From: an uncultured Clostridia bacterium
GTDB taxonomy: Bacteria > Bacillota > Clostridia > TANB77 > UBA1234
DNA length: 19,424 bases
Assembly (NCBI GenBank): GCA_947624765.1
Contig: CANQLS010000006.1
Span: forward strand, 1-19,424
Reading direction: 5' to 3'
Shown here: one piece after another, positions 1 to 7,669 of the stretch
How positions within the stretch are numbered: the first letter of the stretch is position 1
Layout: every line of letters starts with the position of its first letter
Notes under the pieces: generated by a model
The model's input: the letters and a program-made list of their open reading frames with translations, nothing else
What the model was told of the DNA's origin: nothing
Databases searched by the model: none
Translations under genes and position numbers: made by a program

Positions 1-452
1 CCCATAATTACTCCCGTTGTCTTTATATACCTAGTTTCAATTTGCTTTTCACTTCCTACTTTTAGTTCTACACTTCTATCTGCAAAATATGCCTTGTCTG
101 TTTCCATACCTTCTGTTTCGATTGTAAGCACTACATCATAACGTTCTAAACTTTCTGCATAAATAATTCTACCATCTACTGTTTCCCTATTGATTTTTGC
201 ATTTGATTTTTCAATATTTTTAATTTTACCTATTACTAATTTTGTTTGACTATCATAAACAACATCATCTATTTGAAAAGCATCAGCCGAATATGAACGA
301 ATATTAGAAATTTTTATTTGATACTCTATATTCACCATCTTCGCATCTGTATTAGTATTTGTATATACATTAAACTTTAAATAAGCGGCAATAATTAATA
401 AAAGAACTAAAATAACAAAACCTATATCAATCCAATTTATTTTCTTCTTCAT
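1..452 (-). CDS. DUF4330 family membrane-anchored protein (3' end cut by window)
   Basis: About 150 residues are visible; the stop lies beyond the window edge. Residues 1-8 are short and basic (MKKKINWI), residues 9-26 form one hydrophobic membrane span, and the rest is an extracytoplasmic beta-rich domain. It is clearly a paralogue of the C-terminal domain of the glycosyltransferase encoded just upstream: both have a [I/F]N-[W/F]-[I/L]-D-I start to the span, a VIGKI/YIGKI motif, a D[V/I][V/I]LTIE motif and a late [E/Y]-x-LKVG motif. I match this layout to the DUF4330 family from memory; its function is unknown. The ATG at 452 sits one base after the TAA of the upstream gene (454-456), so the two are very likely translationally coupled. 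Position at the end of an envelope polysaccharide gene cluster suggests a role at the cell surface, but that is only inference. Confidence 0.75.
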   Translation of the reverse strand, partial: MKKKINWIDIGFVILVLLLIIAAYLKFNVYTNTNTDAKMVNIEYQIKISNIRSYSADAFQIDDVVYDSQTKLVIGKIKNIEKSNAKINRETVDGRIIYAESLERYDVVLTIETEGMETDKAYFADRSVELKVGSEKQIETRYIKTTGVIM

Positions 453-453
453 A

Positions 454-2040
454 TTAATCACCCACCCTTTCTATAGAAACAACATATCCAACTCCAGCAT
501 AACCTTTTCCTTTTACATATGCAGCATTTCCTACTTTCAACACATAAGCTCCACCAACAGTAATATCTTTTCCATTTATAACTGCATCAGCTTCGATAGT
601 CAATATAATATCTACTTTTTCATGTACATCTGCTATAGCATACATACCAGTTTCTTCATTCAATACTTCTCTTGTAGATGGTACACTTTCTTTCTTAACA
701 ATTTTTCCAATATAATAATTTTTTACGCTATCATAAATATCTGTATTTTCTTCAATCATATCATATACACTTGGTTCACTTTCTGTAGTTCTAACTTGAT
801 ACGTAACTTTTTGAGTATCCTGTGTAACAACATCATTTCGATTTAAAAAATAATATCCTAAACAGCCGATTAGTAAAACAACAAGAATGATTATAATATC
901 TAGAAAATTAAATTTCTTTTTCGTTTTTTCTTCCTTCACTTCTTCATACACCCTTTCTATATTTTTAGTATAAACATTTGCAGTAAATTTTTCTTCAAAA
1001 ATTTCTAAACATTTTCGTTGCATATCATTTTTTAATGTATCATCATTTAAAATCTTCATCACAGCCTCGGCAGTTTCATGTGGAGATTTAATTGGAACTA
1101 AAAAACCATTTTCTCCATTTTGTATAACGCCGGGATTACCCCCATAATCTGTAACAACTGCTGGCACACCAATACTCATGCCCTCTAATAATGCTAAACT
1201 TGTAGCTTCAGTTCCATAAGAGCAATTAACTTGTATATCTAATAAATTAACAAGATTTTTTACATCTTTAACAAAACCAGTAAAAATAATTTTATCTTCT
1301 AAATGCATTTCTTTTACTTTTTCTCGTAAAACATTTTCTTCCGTTCCTGTTCCAATAATAAGAAACTTTGCTTTCACACCAGCATCTAAAATTATTTTTG
1401 CCATATCAATAAAATATTCATGTCCTTTTACTTTTTCTAAACGTGCTAAAATACCAATTACTTTTTCATCTTTTTCAATATTATATTTAACTCGTAATTT
1501 TTCTTTTTCCTTTTCCGAAATTTTATCTAACTTTTCAACTCCATTTAATACAACTTCAATCTTATTTTCAGAAATACCACCATCTGTCAAATTTTCCTTA
1601 GCCGCTTCAGCAACTGCAATAATTTTATCAGCTAAAAATTCATTTGTAGATTTATAAAACCACCTACCTATACCTTTTTTAATTCTATCACTTACAGGAA
1701 AAACAGAATGCCTTGTATAAATAATTTTACAATGTCCCGCTATCCTTGCAGCAAGTCTAGCAATACTACTAGCATGAGTGTGAACAATATCAGGCTTTTC
1801 GTTTTTAATAATTTTAATCAAACTAAATAGAGATTTAATATCTAGTGATTTATTTTTTAAACCATCAATTTCAATTACTTTTGCAGGAGTTTTAGAAAGC
1901 TCTTTTATTAACTCACTTCCTTTTGGAACAACAACAGAAATTTCAAACTCTTTTTGATTATAATTTTTACAAAACTGTAAAATACATTTACCTGCTCCGC
2001 CAATATTTAAATCACTAATGACATTTAATACTTTTATCAT
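454..2040 (-). CDS. GT4 glycosyltransferase fused to a C-terminal DUF4330 domain
   Basis: 528 residues. Residues 1-370 are a GT-B fold, family 4 glycosyltransferase: the N-terminal glycine-rich loop NIGGAGK (12-18), DIVHTHAS (84-91), the nucleotide-sugar domain start ILARLEKVKGH (197-207), FTGFVKDV (253-260) and the retaining E-x7-E motif with E278 and E286. Such enzymes transfer sugar from a nucleotide donor during exopolysaccharide or wall glycan synthesis on the cytoplasmic face. After a lysine-rich linker (EEKTKKK, 370-376) comes a membrane span (about 379-399) and an extracytoplasmic DUF4330-like domain to the C terminus. No in-frame start with a ribosome site separates the two halves, so this is a fusion; ordinary GT4 enzymes end near residue 370. 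The ATG follows an AAAGGAAAG ribosome site. It lies 47 nt after the O-antigen ligase-like gene and directly before a second DUF4330 gene. Confidence 0.9.
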   Translation of the reverse strand: MIKVLNVISDLNIGGAGKCILQFCKNYNQKEFEISVVVPKGSELIKELSKTPAKVIEIDGLKNKSLDIKSLFSLIKIIKNEKPDIVHTHASSIARLAARIAGHCKIIYTRHSVFPVSDRIKKGIGRWFYKSTNEFLADKIIAVAEAAKENLTDGGISENKIEVVLNGVEKLDKISEKEKEKLRVKYNIEKDEKVIGILARLEKVKGHEYFIDMAKIILDAGVKAKFLIIGTGTEENVLREKVKEMHLEDKIIFTGFVKDVKNLVNLLDIQVNCSYGTEATSLALLEGMSIGVPAVVTDYGGNPGVIQNGENGFLVPIKSPHETAEAVMKILNDDTLKNDMQRKCLEIFEEKFTANVYTKNIERVYEEVKEEKTKKKFNFLDIIIILVVLLIGCLGYYFLNRNDVVTQDTQKVTYQVRTTESEPSVYDMIEENTDIYDSVKNYYIGKIVKKESVPSTREVLNEETGMYAIADVHEKVDIILTIEADAVINGKDITVGGAYVLKVGNAAYVKGKGYAGVGYVVSIERVGD

Positions 2041-2087
2041 TTCTCTTTCCTTTCTTGATTAAAAATATCTGTTCTTTTGTTTCTAGG

Positions 2088-3497
2088 CTATTCACTTTTC
2101 TTCGCTATAGTTTTTGTAGATATAATGCCAAATGCAATTACAAGCCAAAAAATCAACACTACACGATAATTATACCAAGTATAATCTGTAGCACTTTGTA
2201 CTAAAAAGCCTGTTATCGCAGCAATACTACCAGCAATCATTAAATCTTTTTGTTTTACGTAAGCAATAATTGTTTCTTTATAAAAGTGATAAATCAAACC
2301 TATAAATACTAAGAAGCCAATAATCCCATATTCTACAAATAATTGTAAATACAAACTATGTGAATGTGGTGCTACAATATCGTTATAAGCATATAGCGGA
2401 TATACCAAATTAAAACTACTTGTACCAAGTCCAATACCAGTTAAATAATAATCTTTCAACATAGCAAGTGTTCCAATCCAAATATATACACGATAAGATG
2501 TTGAAGAATCAGATAAATTACCTATACTTGCAAATCTTGTTAATATAGATTCTGGAAGTATAAATGGTGCTACAAGTAGTGCTAAAACGCCAAGCCAAAT
2601 TAATCTTTTATCAATTAATATAGCAAAAACAAATAATGAAAAAATAATTCCTAGCCAGCAACCTCTTGAAAATGTGAGTATTAATGCTAACATTAATACG
2701 CCAAAATTTCCTAACCAAAATAATTTTTTAAACCAGCCTTTTGACTCCATCATCAAAACAAGTGAAAAAGGAATAACTAACAAAAGATATTCTCCAAAAA
2801 CATTAGGATTAGCAAACGTTGAATATACCCTCATCTTTATTTCTTCAAACATATTTCCATCTAACCATTCTTGCGAATAAATATCACCAAAGAAATATTG
2901 ATACAATCCGTAAAGAGCTGCCACTGTTCCAGATAATACAAAAATGGATAAATAAAATTTCATTTGCTTTTTTGTTGTTACTGTATTGATCCAAACAAAA
3001 TAAAATAAGATAAAAGCAATTGTTAACAATCCTATCTTAATACTTTCCTCACGTGAAACAGAAGTTAATGCACAAAAGCCCACCACAAAAGCAAAAGCTA
3101 AAACCCAAATATTAGTTTTAAAATATTTAAGTTCAAAATCTTCCTCTAAAATAGCTTTTAAAAATAGCGAAAGCATACAAGCAATAACCATTGCTAGCAC
3201 TAACATAGTCGGTAAGAATGGTACTAACATAAGTACAAATGTAATCCAAATTGTAGGCTTCGCAAAAATAGTTCCCTCTAGTAATTTATCTAGTTTTAAA
3301 GCATGAAATATTTTTCTAAAAAACTTTATAACTGCATTTACCAATTTTGCAAATATAGAATTTTTTTGTATATTATCATCATCTTTTTCATGCATGAAAA
3401 ATCGTACTAATGCACTGTTAGAAAAAAGATTTCCAAACCAACGATTTATAGCTATAACGACTTGATATAATTTACTTTCTCTCCATATTTCTAACAT
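2088..3497 (-). CDS. O-antigen ligase / Wzy-type polymerase-like membrane protein
   Basis: 469 residues with about 10-12 hydrophobic segments from residue 82 onward, preceded by an unusually long, soluble, basic N-terminal stretch of about 80 residues. Landmarks of the O-antigen ligase (Wzy_C/WaaL) superfamily are TFANPNVFGEYL (227-238), TFSRG (275-279) before a periplasm-side loop, SYRVYIW with R336, and the HSHSLYLQ...EYGIIG region (378-393), corresponding to the conserved His and Gly segment of the family. In Gram-positives such proteins polymerise or ligate undecaprenyl-linked glycans outside the membrane. The ATG has an AGGAGG site 4 nt upstream and overlaps the murJ stop by 7 nt, so the two are one transcription unit. 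I cannot say whether it is a polymerase or a ligase. Confidence 0.85.
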   Translation of the reverse strand: MLEIWRESKLYQVVIAINRWFGNLFSNSALVRFFMHEKDDDNIQKNSIFAKLVNAVIKFFRKIFHALKLDKLLEGTIFAKPTIWITFVLMLVPFLPTMLVLAMVIACMLSLFLKAILEEDFELKYFKTNIWVLAFAFVVGFCALTSVSREESIKIGLLTIAFILFYFVWINTVTTKKQMKFYLSIFVLSGTVAALYGLYQYFFGDIYSQEWLDGNMFEEIKMRVYSTFANPNVFGEYLLLVIPFSLVLMMESKGWFKKLFWLGNFGVLMLALILTFSRGCWLGIIFSLFVFAILIDKRLIWLGVLALLVAPFILPESILTRFASIGNLSDSSTSYRVYIWIGTLAMLKDYYLTGIGLGTSSFNLVYPLYAYNDIVAPHSHSLYLQLFVEYGIIGFLVFIGLIYHFYKETIIAYVKQKDLMIAGSIAAITGFLVQSATDYTWYNYRVVLIFWLVIAFGIISTKTIAKKSE

Positions 3498-5011
3498 GAT
3501 TTCCTCCTACCTAATATTTTAATCTCATCTACTTTAAGCATATATGTAAGTAAATAATATAACACTACACCAATTGCAGCTCCAACAATCATACGAATAA
3601 TTTTACCAAGTCCTATAAGTATCAAATAATAATTTGTAAAATAAACTACTACACCCATTATCAAAGCACACAAAAACATTTTAGCAAATACAATCAAAGA
3701 ACTTTTTTGAAAAATTTTCTCTTTCGAATTCGCCATTAAAATTAATACAATAGCATTTGCAATTGCAGTTAAAGAAGTAGCCAATGCTAAACCTTGTACT
3801 TTCATTGTACGTGCTAAAATCAAGCACAAAATAACATTAAGTACCACCATAATGACACCAGCAAATAAAGGTGTTTTTGTATCTTGCTTTGCATAGAAAG
3901 ATTTATTCATAACTTCGACAATTCCAGAAGCGGTAATACCAACACTAAAAAATAATAAAATAGAAGCGGTAATCGCAGTAGAACTTGCGTCGAATTCACC
4001 ACGTTCATATACAACACTAATAATATCTTTTCCAAAAATCATAATTCCAATAGAAAGTGGAATTAATAAATATACCATCATGCGTATAGCTTTTTGAATA
4101 ATATCTCGATAACCCTCTTTATCATCATCTGCACTTGCTCGCGACATTTCAGGGAAAATGATATTTCCAATTGCATATGTAAATACGCCAGAAATTACAA
4201 TATATAACTTATTTGCATACTCCATTGCAGCAACTGCATTATCTCCCATTCCAGATGCCAATCTAGTAGAAACTAAGCTATTAATTGGTAACACTGCTGT
4301 GCTAATAAAAATAGGAATAGCTAATAAAAATACTCTTTTTATATTTTCATCTCGAAAAGAAATCGACATACGAAATGGATAGCCAAATTTTTTTGCATAT
4401 GGAATTTGAATAACAACTTGCAGAAGCCATGCAAATAGCATACAAAAAGCTACACCATGAATGCCAAATTTTTCTCTAAATAATAATAAAAACAAAATAA
4501 TTGCTAAATTTGAAATTGCACTAATCATTGCAGGAATATTAAACTGACCATATGATTGTAGCAAACCAACAAATGAATAAGCAATAGCAGTAAAAATAAT
4601 CATAGGAAATGTAATTCGAATAAGCTCTACAGTAAGTGCATACGTTTGCTCATCAAATCCACCAGCCAATACTTTTACAATTTGAGGTGCAAATAAAATA
4701 CCTAAAATAGAAATTACAGTAGAAATTAAAGCAACAATATTTACAAAATGATTAGCAAATAAATTTGCTTTCTTCTTCCCTTCTTTTTGCATAATTTCAT
4801 TAAAAATAGGTACAAAAGTCGAAACAATAGCTGAACTTAATATAATATCAACTAATTGTGTAGGAATACGAATAGATGTAAAAAATGCAGTAGCCACATA
4901 TCCAGTTCCATAAAAATTAGCAAATACAATATCACGAAGTAATCCCAAAACTTTTGAAATTACTGTTATTATAAAAACTAAGCTAAAAGTTTTCAAAATA
5001 TTTTTTTTCAT
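3491..5011 (-). CDS. murJ: MurJ/MviN family lipid flippase
   Basis: 506 residues with about 14 membrane spans, the usual size and topology of the MATE-like MurJ branch of the MOP superfamily. The N-terminal segment has the family signature: a basic start, SKVLGLLRDIVFANFYGTG at about 19-37 with the conserved Arg-Asp, and TAFFTSIRIPT soon after. MurJ flips undecaprenyl-linked lipid II to the outer face of the membrane for peptidoglycan synthesis. Because the next genes are an O-antigen ligase-like protein and a GT4 enzyme, this copy could instead flip a surface polysaccharide precursor (Wzx-like role); many Clostridia have more than one MurJ-like protein. The start ATG has a GAGGGAAGG site upstream. 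A possible promoter (TTGAAA-17-TAGTAT) lies over the end of the preceding gene. Confidence 0.88.
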   Translation of the reverse strand: MKKNILKTFSLVFIITVISKVLGLLRDIVFANFYGTGYVATAFFTSIRIPTQLVDIILSSAIVSTFVPIFNEIMQKEGKKKANLFANHFVNIVALISTVISILGILFAPQIVKVLAGGFDEQTYALTVELIRITFPMIIFTAIAYSFVGLLQSYGQFNIPAMISAISNLAIILFLLLFREKFGIHGVAFCMLFAWLLQVVIQIPYAKKFGYPFRMSISFRDENIKRVFLLAIPIFISTAVLPINSLVSTRLASGMGDNAVAAMEYANKLYIVISGVFTYAIGNIIFPEMSRASADDDKEGYRDIIQKAIRMMVYLLIPLSIGIMIFGKDIISVVYERGEFDASSTAITASILLFFSVGITASGIVEVMNKSFYAKQDTKTPLFAGVIMVVLNVILCLILARTMKVQGLALATSLTAIANAIVLILMANSKEKIFQKSSLIVFAKMFLCALIMGVVVYFTNYYLILIGLGKIIRMIVGAAIGVVLYYLLTYMLKVDEIKILGRRKSC

Positions 5012-5044
5012 TATGACCTTCCCTCTGTCAAATTACTAGAAAAA

Positions 5045-5073
5045 ATACTATCATAATATATTTATATTTTCAA
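5045..5073 (-). promoter_or_regulatory. possible promoter for the murJ operon
   Basis: On the minus strand TTGAAA (5068-5073) and TAGTAT (5045-5050) are separated by exactly 17 nt. The -35 matches 5 of 6 and the -10 matches 4 of 6 of the housekeeping consensus. It overlaps the last codons of the acyl-CoA synthetase, so murJ may be both co-transcribed and independently started. Confidence 0.35.
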
Positions 5074-6774
5074 GTTTTCTTTCTCTATTATCTTTAAATT
5101 CTCTTGCCTTTTTAATTTATTTGTAGTTGTTTTTAATAATGGAGTTTCAGTTATTAACATACCACGAATTGCTTTATACTGTGGCATGATTTTATTAATT
5201 TCCTTTATCTTATTATGAATAGCACGATAAATTTCTTCATCAGTCTCTACCTTATATACATCTTTAACACGTTCTTTATCAATTACTACTTTTACATTAA
5301 TCTTAATATCATCTTTATCAGCAGTCATTTGTCTACCAAAAATAAAAGATTCTTTTACACCTTCAATACGATTTACTAAATTTTCAATCTCTTCCGGGAA
5401 TATATTTTTTCCGTTCTTCAAAACAATAACACTCTTTTTTCTTCCACAAATAAATATATATCCATCTTCGTCAATTCTAGCTAAATCACCTGTATAAAAC
5501 CAGCCATCTTGCATAACTTCCGATGTTGCTTCTGGATTATTATAATAACCAAGCATAACATTTGGTGCTTTAACAACTAATTCTCCAATTCCTTCCTCGT
5601 TTTCATCTACAACTTTTGCTTCCACACTAGGAAGGGCTATTCCAATAGAACCCAAACGATAATGTTCATTTGTTCCAACCGCAACAACAGGAGACGTTTC
5701 AGTTAATCCATATCCCTGTACTAAATTAAAACCTAATAAACGATATTCATTTTCTACTGACTTTTCCAATGCCGCAGCACCGCTAATAAATAATTTAATG
5801 TTTCCTCCAAGCATTTCATGTACTTCTTCAAAATACTGTTTCTTTTCTTGAACTGGTAAATCTTTATATTGTACTTCTTTATTTAAAACTTCATCAAGTT
5901 TACCATTCTTTTCTAAGTTGGCTTTCATTAGTTTTAAAATCTCTTCAAAAATAGCTGGAACACAAGCCATAATTGTTACTTTATATTCTTTCAAGTTATT
6001 CATAATAAAACGTAATCCGTCAGAAAATACTGTCATTGCGCCACGATATAACGAAAATAAAAAGCCAACTGTACATTCAAATACATGATGAATTGGTAAA
6101 ACTGACAAAAATATATCATCAGAATTTACATCTAATACTGTAGCTAAATCCATTAAATTAGAACAAATATTTCTATGAGATAATGCCACTACTTTTGGAT
6201 CTGACGTAGTTCCAGAAGTAAATAACATAATACTCATTTCTTCAGGATTAATTACAGCATTTAAAAATCTTGTATCACCATTTTTTAATAATTCTTTTCC
6301 GTCTTCAATTAATTCTTTTTGAGAAAAAATACCATGAGCATGTTCTGTTAAATCCATACTAATAATATGTTTTAGTTTTCCAACACCATTATGTTTAAAA
6401 TTTTCCAACGACTCAACATATTTTTCAGTGCAAAAAATAGCTTCTACACCTGATTTTTCTATTAAATTTGCAAGTTCAGTTTCTGTTAAAGATTTATCTA
6501 ATGGCACAACAATTCCTGTACCACAAACTACAGATAAATAAGCAACTTCCCATTCATATCTTGTATTGCCCAATACAGCAATTCTTTTGCCCTTTAATCC
6601 CATATTAATTAATGATGTGCCTAAAGCATTTATCATATCTCTTACTTCTTTATGCGTATATGTAATGTAACCCTCACCATTTCTAACTTTATAAGCCTTT
6701 TTATTAGCATATAATTCTCCCGTTTTTGCAAGCATATCCTTTAAATCTGTAATTTTCAAAACTTGGCTTTCCAT
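5062..6774 (-). CDS. AMP-forming long-chain acyl-CoA synthetase-like enzyme
   Basis: 570 residues of the ANL (acyl-CoA synthetase/AMP-ligase) superfamily. The P-loop-like motif TSGTTSDPK (186-194) is present, although the usual Gly after PK is Val. GYGLTETSP (354-362), YTGD (427-430), the hinge region GRKK (444-447) and the C-terminal catalytic Lys region TTTNKLKR (about K553) are all intact, so an active enzyme is expected. It activates a carboxylic acid, probably a fatty acid, with ATP to acyl-AMP and then to a thioester. The acceptor may be CoA or a carrier protein; the sequence does not decide. No membrane span is apparent. The ATG at 6774 follows a GAGGG site and its own good promoter. 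The neighbouring murJ/polysaccharide genes make lipid or acyl supply to the envelope a reasonable but unproven context. Confidence 0.87.
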   Translation of the reverse strand: MESQVLKITDLKDMLAKTGELYANKKAYKVRNGEGYITYTHKEVRDMINALGTSLINMGLKGKRIAVLGNTRYEWEVAYLSVVCGTGIVVPLDKSLTETELANLIEKSGVEAIFCTEKYVESLENFKHNGVGKLKHIISMDLTEHAHGIFSQKELIEDGKELLKNGDTRFLNAVINPEEMSIMLFTSGTTSDPKVVALSHRNICSNLMDLATVLDVNSDDIFLSVLPIHHVFECTVGFLFSLYRGAMTVFSDGLRFIMNNLKEYKVTIMACVPAIFEEILKLMKANLEKNGKLDEVLNKEVQYKDLPVQEKKQYFEEVHEMLGGNIKLFISGAAALEKSVENEYRLLGFNLVQGYGLTETSPVVAVGTNEHYRLGSIGIALPSVEAKVVDENEEGIGELVVKAPNVMLGYYNNPEATSEVMQDGWFYTGDLARIDEDGYIFICGRKKSVIVLKNGKNIFPEEIENLVNRIEGVKESFIFGRQMTADKDDIKINVKVVIDKERVKDVYKVETDEEIYRAIHNKIKEINKIMPQYKAIRGMLITETPLLKTTTNKLKRQENLKIIEKENLKI

Positions 6775-6805
6775 ATTATCCCTCTTTTCTCAAATGATAT
6801 TTTTT

Positions 6806-6834
6806 ATCATAACATAAAAGGAAAATTTTTTCAA
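6806..6834 (-). promoter_or_regulatory. sigma A-type promoter for the acyl-CoA synthetase
   Basis: TTGAAA (6829-6834, minus strand) and TATGAT (6806-6811) are spaced by exactly 17 nt, each one mismatch from consensus. Transcription would start near 6799, about 25 nt before the ATG at 6774. It lies immediately after the gerW terminator, consistent with a new transcription unit. Confidence 0.7.
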
Positions 6835-6845
6835 TGAAAAGCATT

Positions 6846-6876
6846 AAAAAAGAAGGGGCAAGCGATTTTGCCCCTT
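6846..6876 (-). terminator. Rho-independent terminator of gerW
   Basis: A perfect 9-bp stem AAGGGGCAA (6853-6861) / TTGCCCCTT (6868-6876) with a 6-nt loop, followed on the minus strand by CTTTTTT. It begins 11 nt after the gerW stop codon, exactly where a terminator is expected. Confidence 0.9.
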
Positions 6877-6886
6877 TTAATAATAT

Positions 6887-7369
6887 TTATTCTACCGAGT
6901 CAGTTTTCGTATCTTCATTTTTATCTTCATCATCTGGCTCTTCATAAAACTCATATTCATAAACTTTTTCTGAATTCCATAATTCTGATATTTTATCTAA
7001 AACATCTGGAACATAATCTAACAGTTTATCAATTGCAGAGCAATGGTCAACTGGCAACATTTTAACACAATCATTAGAAACTACTAAAAAACCAATTGGT
7101 GAAATACTAACTCCTGCTCCACTACCTCCACCAAACGGAAGTCGATACGTAATATCTTCATCTGAGCCTTCTTTAGAATATTGATCTACAGTTTCACCTT
7201 TAAATTCACTACCACCTGCTGCAAAGCCAAATGACACTTTTGATACAGGAATAATCGTTGTACCATTTCCACAGTCAATCGCATCACCCACAACTGTATC
7301 AACATCAATCATATCTTTTAAATTACTCATAGCCGTATTCATTAAAGCTTCAATAGGATGTTCATTCAT
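6887..7369 (-). CDS. gerW: GerW family sporulation/germination protein (YtfJ)
   Basis: 160 residues, the normal size of the family. It matches the GerW/YtfJ family: HPIEALMNTAM (4-14), an internal conserved FGFAAGGSEF stretch, then the glycine-rich GGGSGAGVSISPIGFLVV segment typical of the family, followed by a charged tail rich in Glu and Asp. In Bacillus subtilis YtfJ is a forespore protein needed for normal spore germination; its biochemical role is not settled. The start at 7369 is chosen because a strong AAAGGAG site lies 8-15 nt upstream; the open frame continues 51 codons further up but through promoter DNA that does not look like protein. A sigma G-like promoter precedes it and a hairpin terminator follows, so it is a single-gene unit. 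The nearby DUF2953 (YtfI-like) gene matches the ytfI-ytfJ pairing of Bacillus. Confidence 0.92.
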   Translation of the reverse strand: MNEHPIEALMNTAMSNLKDMIDVDTVVGDAIDCGNGTTIIPVSKVSFGFAAGGSEFKGETVDQYSKEGSDEDITYRLPFGGGSGAGVSISPIGFLVVSNDCVKMLPVDHCSAIDKLLDYVPDVLDKISELWNSEKVYEYEFYEEPDDEDKNEDTKTDSVE

Positions 7370-7387
7370 TTTTCTTTCTCCTTTCGT

Positions 7388-7416
7388 AAATCGCTTTTTA
7401 TTAATATGTGCGATTT
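7388..7416. repeat. 7-bp inverted repeat around the gerW -10 region
   Basis: AAATCGC (7388-7394) and GCGATTT (7410-7416) are perfect inverted copies separated by 15 nt, and the spacer contains the -10 element of the gerW promoter. It could be an operator or an mRNA 5' hairpin; no T-tract follows it. Confidence 0.4.
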
Positions 7417-7430
7417 TAAAAATACTATAC
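7402..7430 (-). promoter_or_regulatory. sigma G-like forespore promoter for gerW
   Basis: On the minus strand GTATA (7426-7430) and CATATTA (7402-7408) are 17 nt apart. Both fit the forespore sigma G consensus as I remember it from B. subtilis (GHATR and CATWHTA, spacing 17-18). The start would be near 7395, about 25 nt before the gerW ATG. No good housekeeping promoter is visible for gerW, which fits forespore-only expression. Confidence 0.6.
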
Positions 7431-7475
7431 GTCAAAAAAAATGAATTAGAAAAATTTTCATTTTGATTCAAAGCC

Positions 7476-7504
7476 TTGACTAACACAAACTTATGTTCTA
7501 TAAT
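7476..7504 (+). promoter_or_regulatory. near-consensus promoter for the hydrophobic peptide mRNA
   Basis: TTGACT (7476-7481) and TATAAT (7499-7504) with exactly 17 nt between them: 11 of 12 hexamer bases match the housekeeping sigma consensus. Transcription should start near 7511 on the plus strand. It points away from gerW, and the only downstream plus-strand reading frame that ends before the terminator is the 23-codon peptide at 7558-7629. Confidence 0.85.
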
Positions 7505-7511
7505 TACCTTA

Positions 7512-7546
7512 TCCTTTTTCAAAGGAAATCTTTAGAGAAAGGAGGG
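7512..7546 (+). promoter_or_regulatory. 5' leader with alternative hairpins able to hide the ribosome site
   Basis: TCCTTT at 7512-7517, the extreme 5' end of the predicted mRNA, can pair with AAAGGA at 7521-7526 (3-nt loop) or with a second AAAGGA at 7538-7543, which is part of the Shine-Dalgarno (7538-7546, AAAGGAGGG). The first structure would cap the 5' end; the second would block ribosome binding. A 5' hairpin that restrains translation is also known for RNA I of the pAD1 par locus. Confidence 0.5.
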
Positions 7547-7570
7547 ATATATGTATTATGAAATACATAT
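7546..7570 (+). repeat. direct repeat copy A, over the peptide start codon
   Basis: GATATATG (7546-7553), then TAT, then a 14-base block TATGAAATACATAT (7557-7570). The same 8-base and 14-base blocks recur at 7670-7692 with C in place of the TAT, so 22 bases are identical. The copy also contains a 9-bp inverted repeat (7549-7557 with 7562-7570) whose tetraloop ATGA holds the start codon at 7558. Confidence 0.9.
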
Positions 7571-7629
7571 TGAGAATTCTAATCATAGCAATATTCATAA
7601 TTTTTTTACTAGAAAATGCTACGTATTAG
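7558..7629 (+). CDS. 23-residue hydrophobic peptide, candidate type I toxin
   Basis: A short frame starting ATG AAA TAC and ending in TAG. The peptide has a basic N terminus (M1, K2, R6), a run of Ile, Leu, Phe and Ala from about residue 4 to 18 that can span a membrane once, and a short polar end (ENATY). It resembles in style, not by claimed homology, small toxic membrane peptides of type I toxin-antitoxin systems such as Fst, Ibs and TisB. Support for a real gene: near-consensus promoter at 7476-7504, AAAGGAGGG ribosome site, and a stop 6 nt before a strong terminator. One oddity is the start: an ATG at 7551 is better spaced from the ribosome site (5 nt against 12) but its frame has no stop before the terminator, is not protein-like, and lies in a hairpin stem. 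The ATG at 7558 lies in the loop. Confidence 0.7.
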   Translation: MKYILRILIIAIFIIFLLENATY

Positions 7630-7635
7630 AAAAAG

Positions 7636-7669
7636 AAAAGACTAGGTACTCCACACCTAGTCTTTTTTT
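7636..7669. terminator. bidirectional terminator shared by both convergent RNAs
   Basis: A perfect 12-bp stem, AAAAGACTAGGT (7636-7647) with ACCTAGTCTTTT (7655-7666), and a 7-nt loop. On the plus strand it ends in seven T (7663-7669); on the minus strand it is followed by the T-rich CTTTTCTTTTTC. It should end the peptide mRNA from the left, and both the antisense RNA and any read-through from the recA-DUF2953 operon from the right. Confidence 0.92.

Noticed and set aside
7370..7522. A 51-codon N-terminal extension of GerW
   Set aside because: It would cover the sigma G-like promoter and the opposing peptide promoter, has no ribosome site, and the family start with AAAGGAG lies at 7369.
7648..7654. 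A U-turn (YUNR) motif in the shared terminator loop, as in the pAD1 par RNA I
   Set aside because: The 7-nt loop does not contain YUNR on either strand, so first contact between the RNAs, if it occurs, must differ from that described for par.
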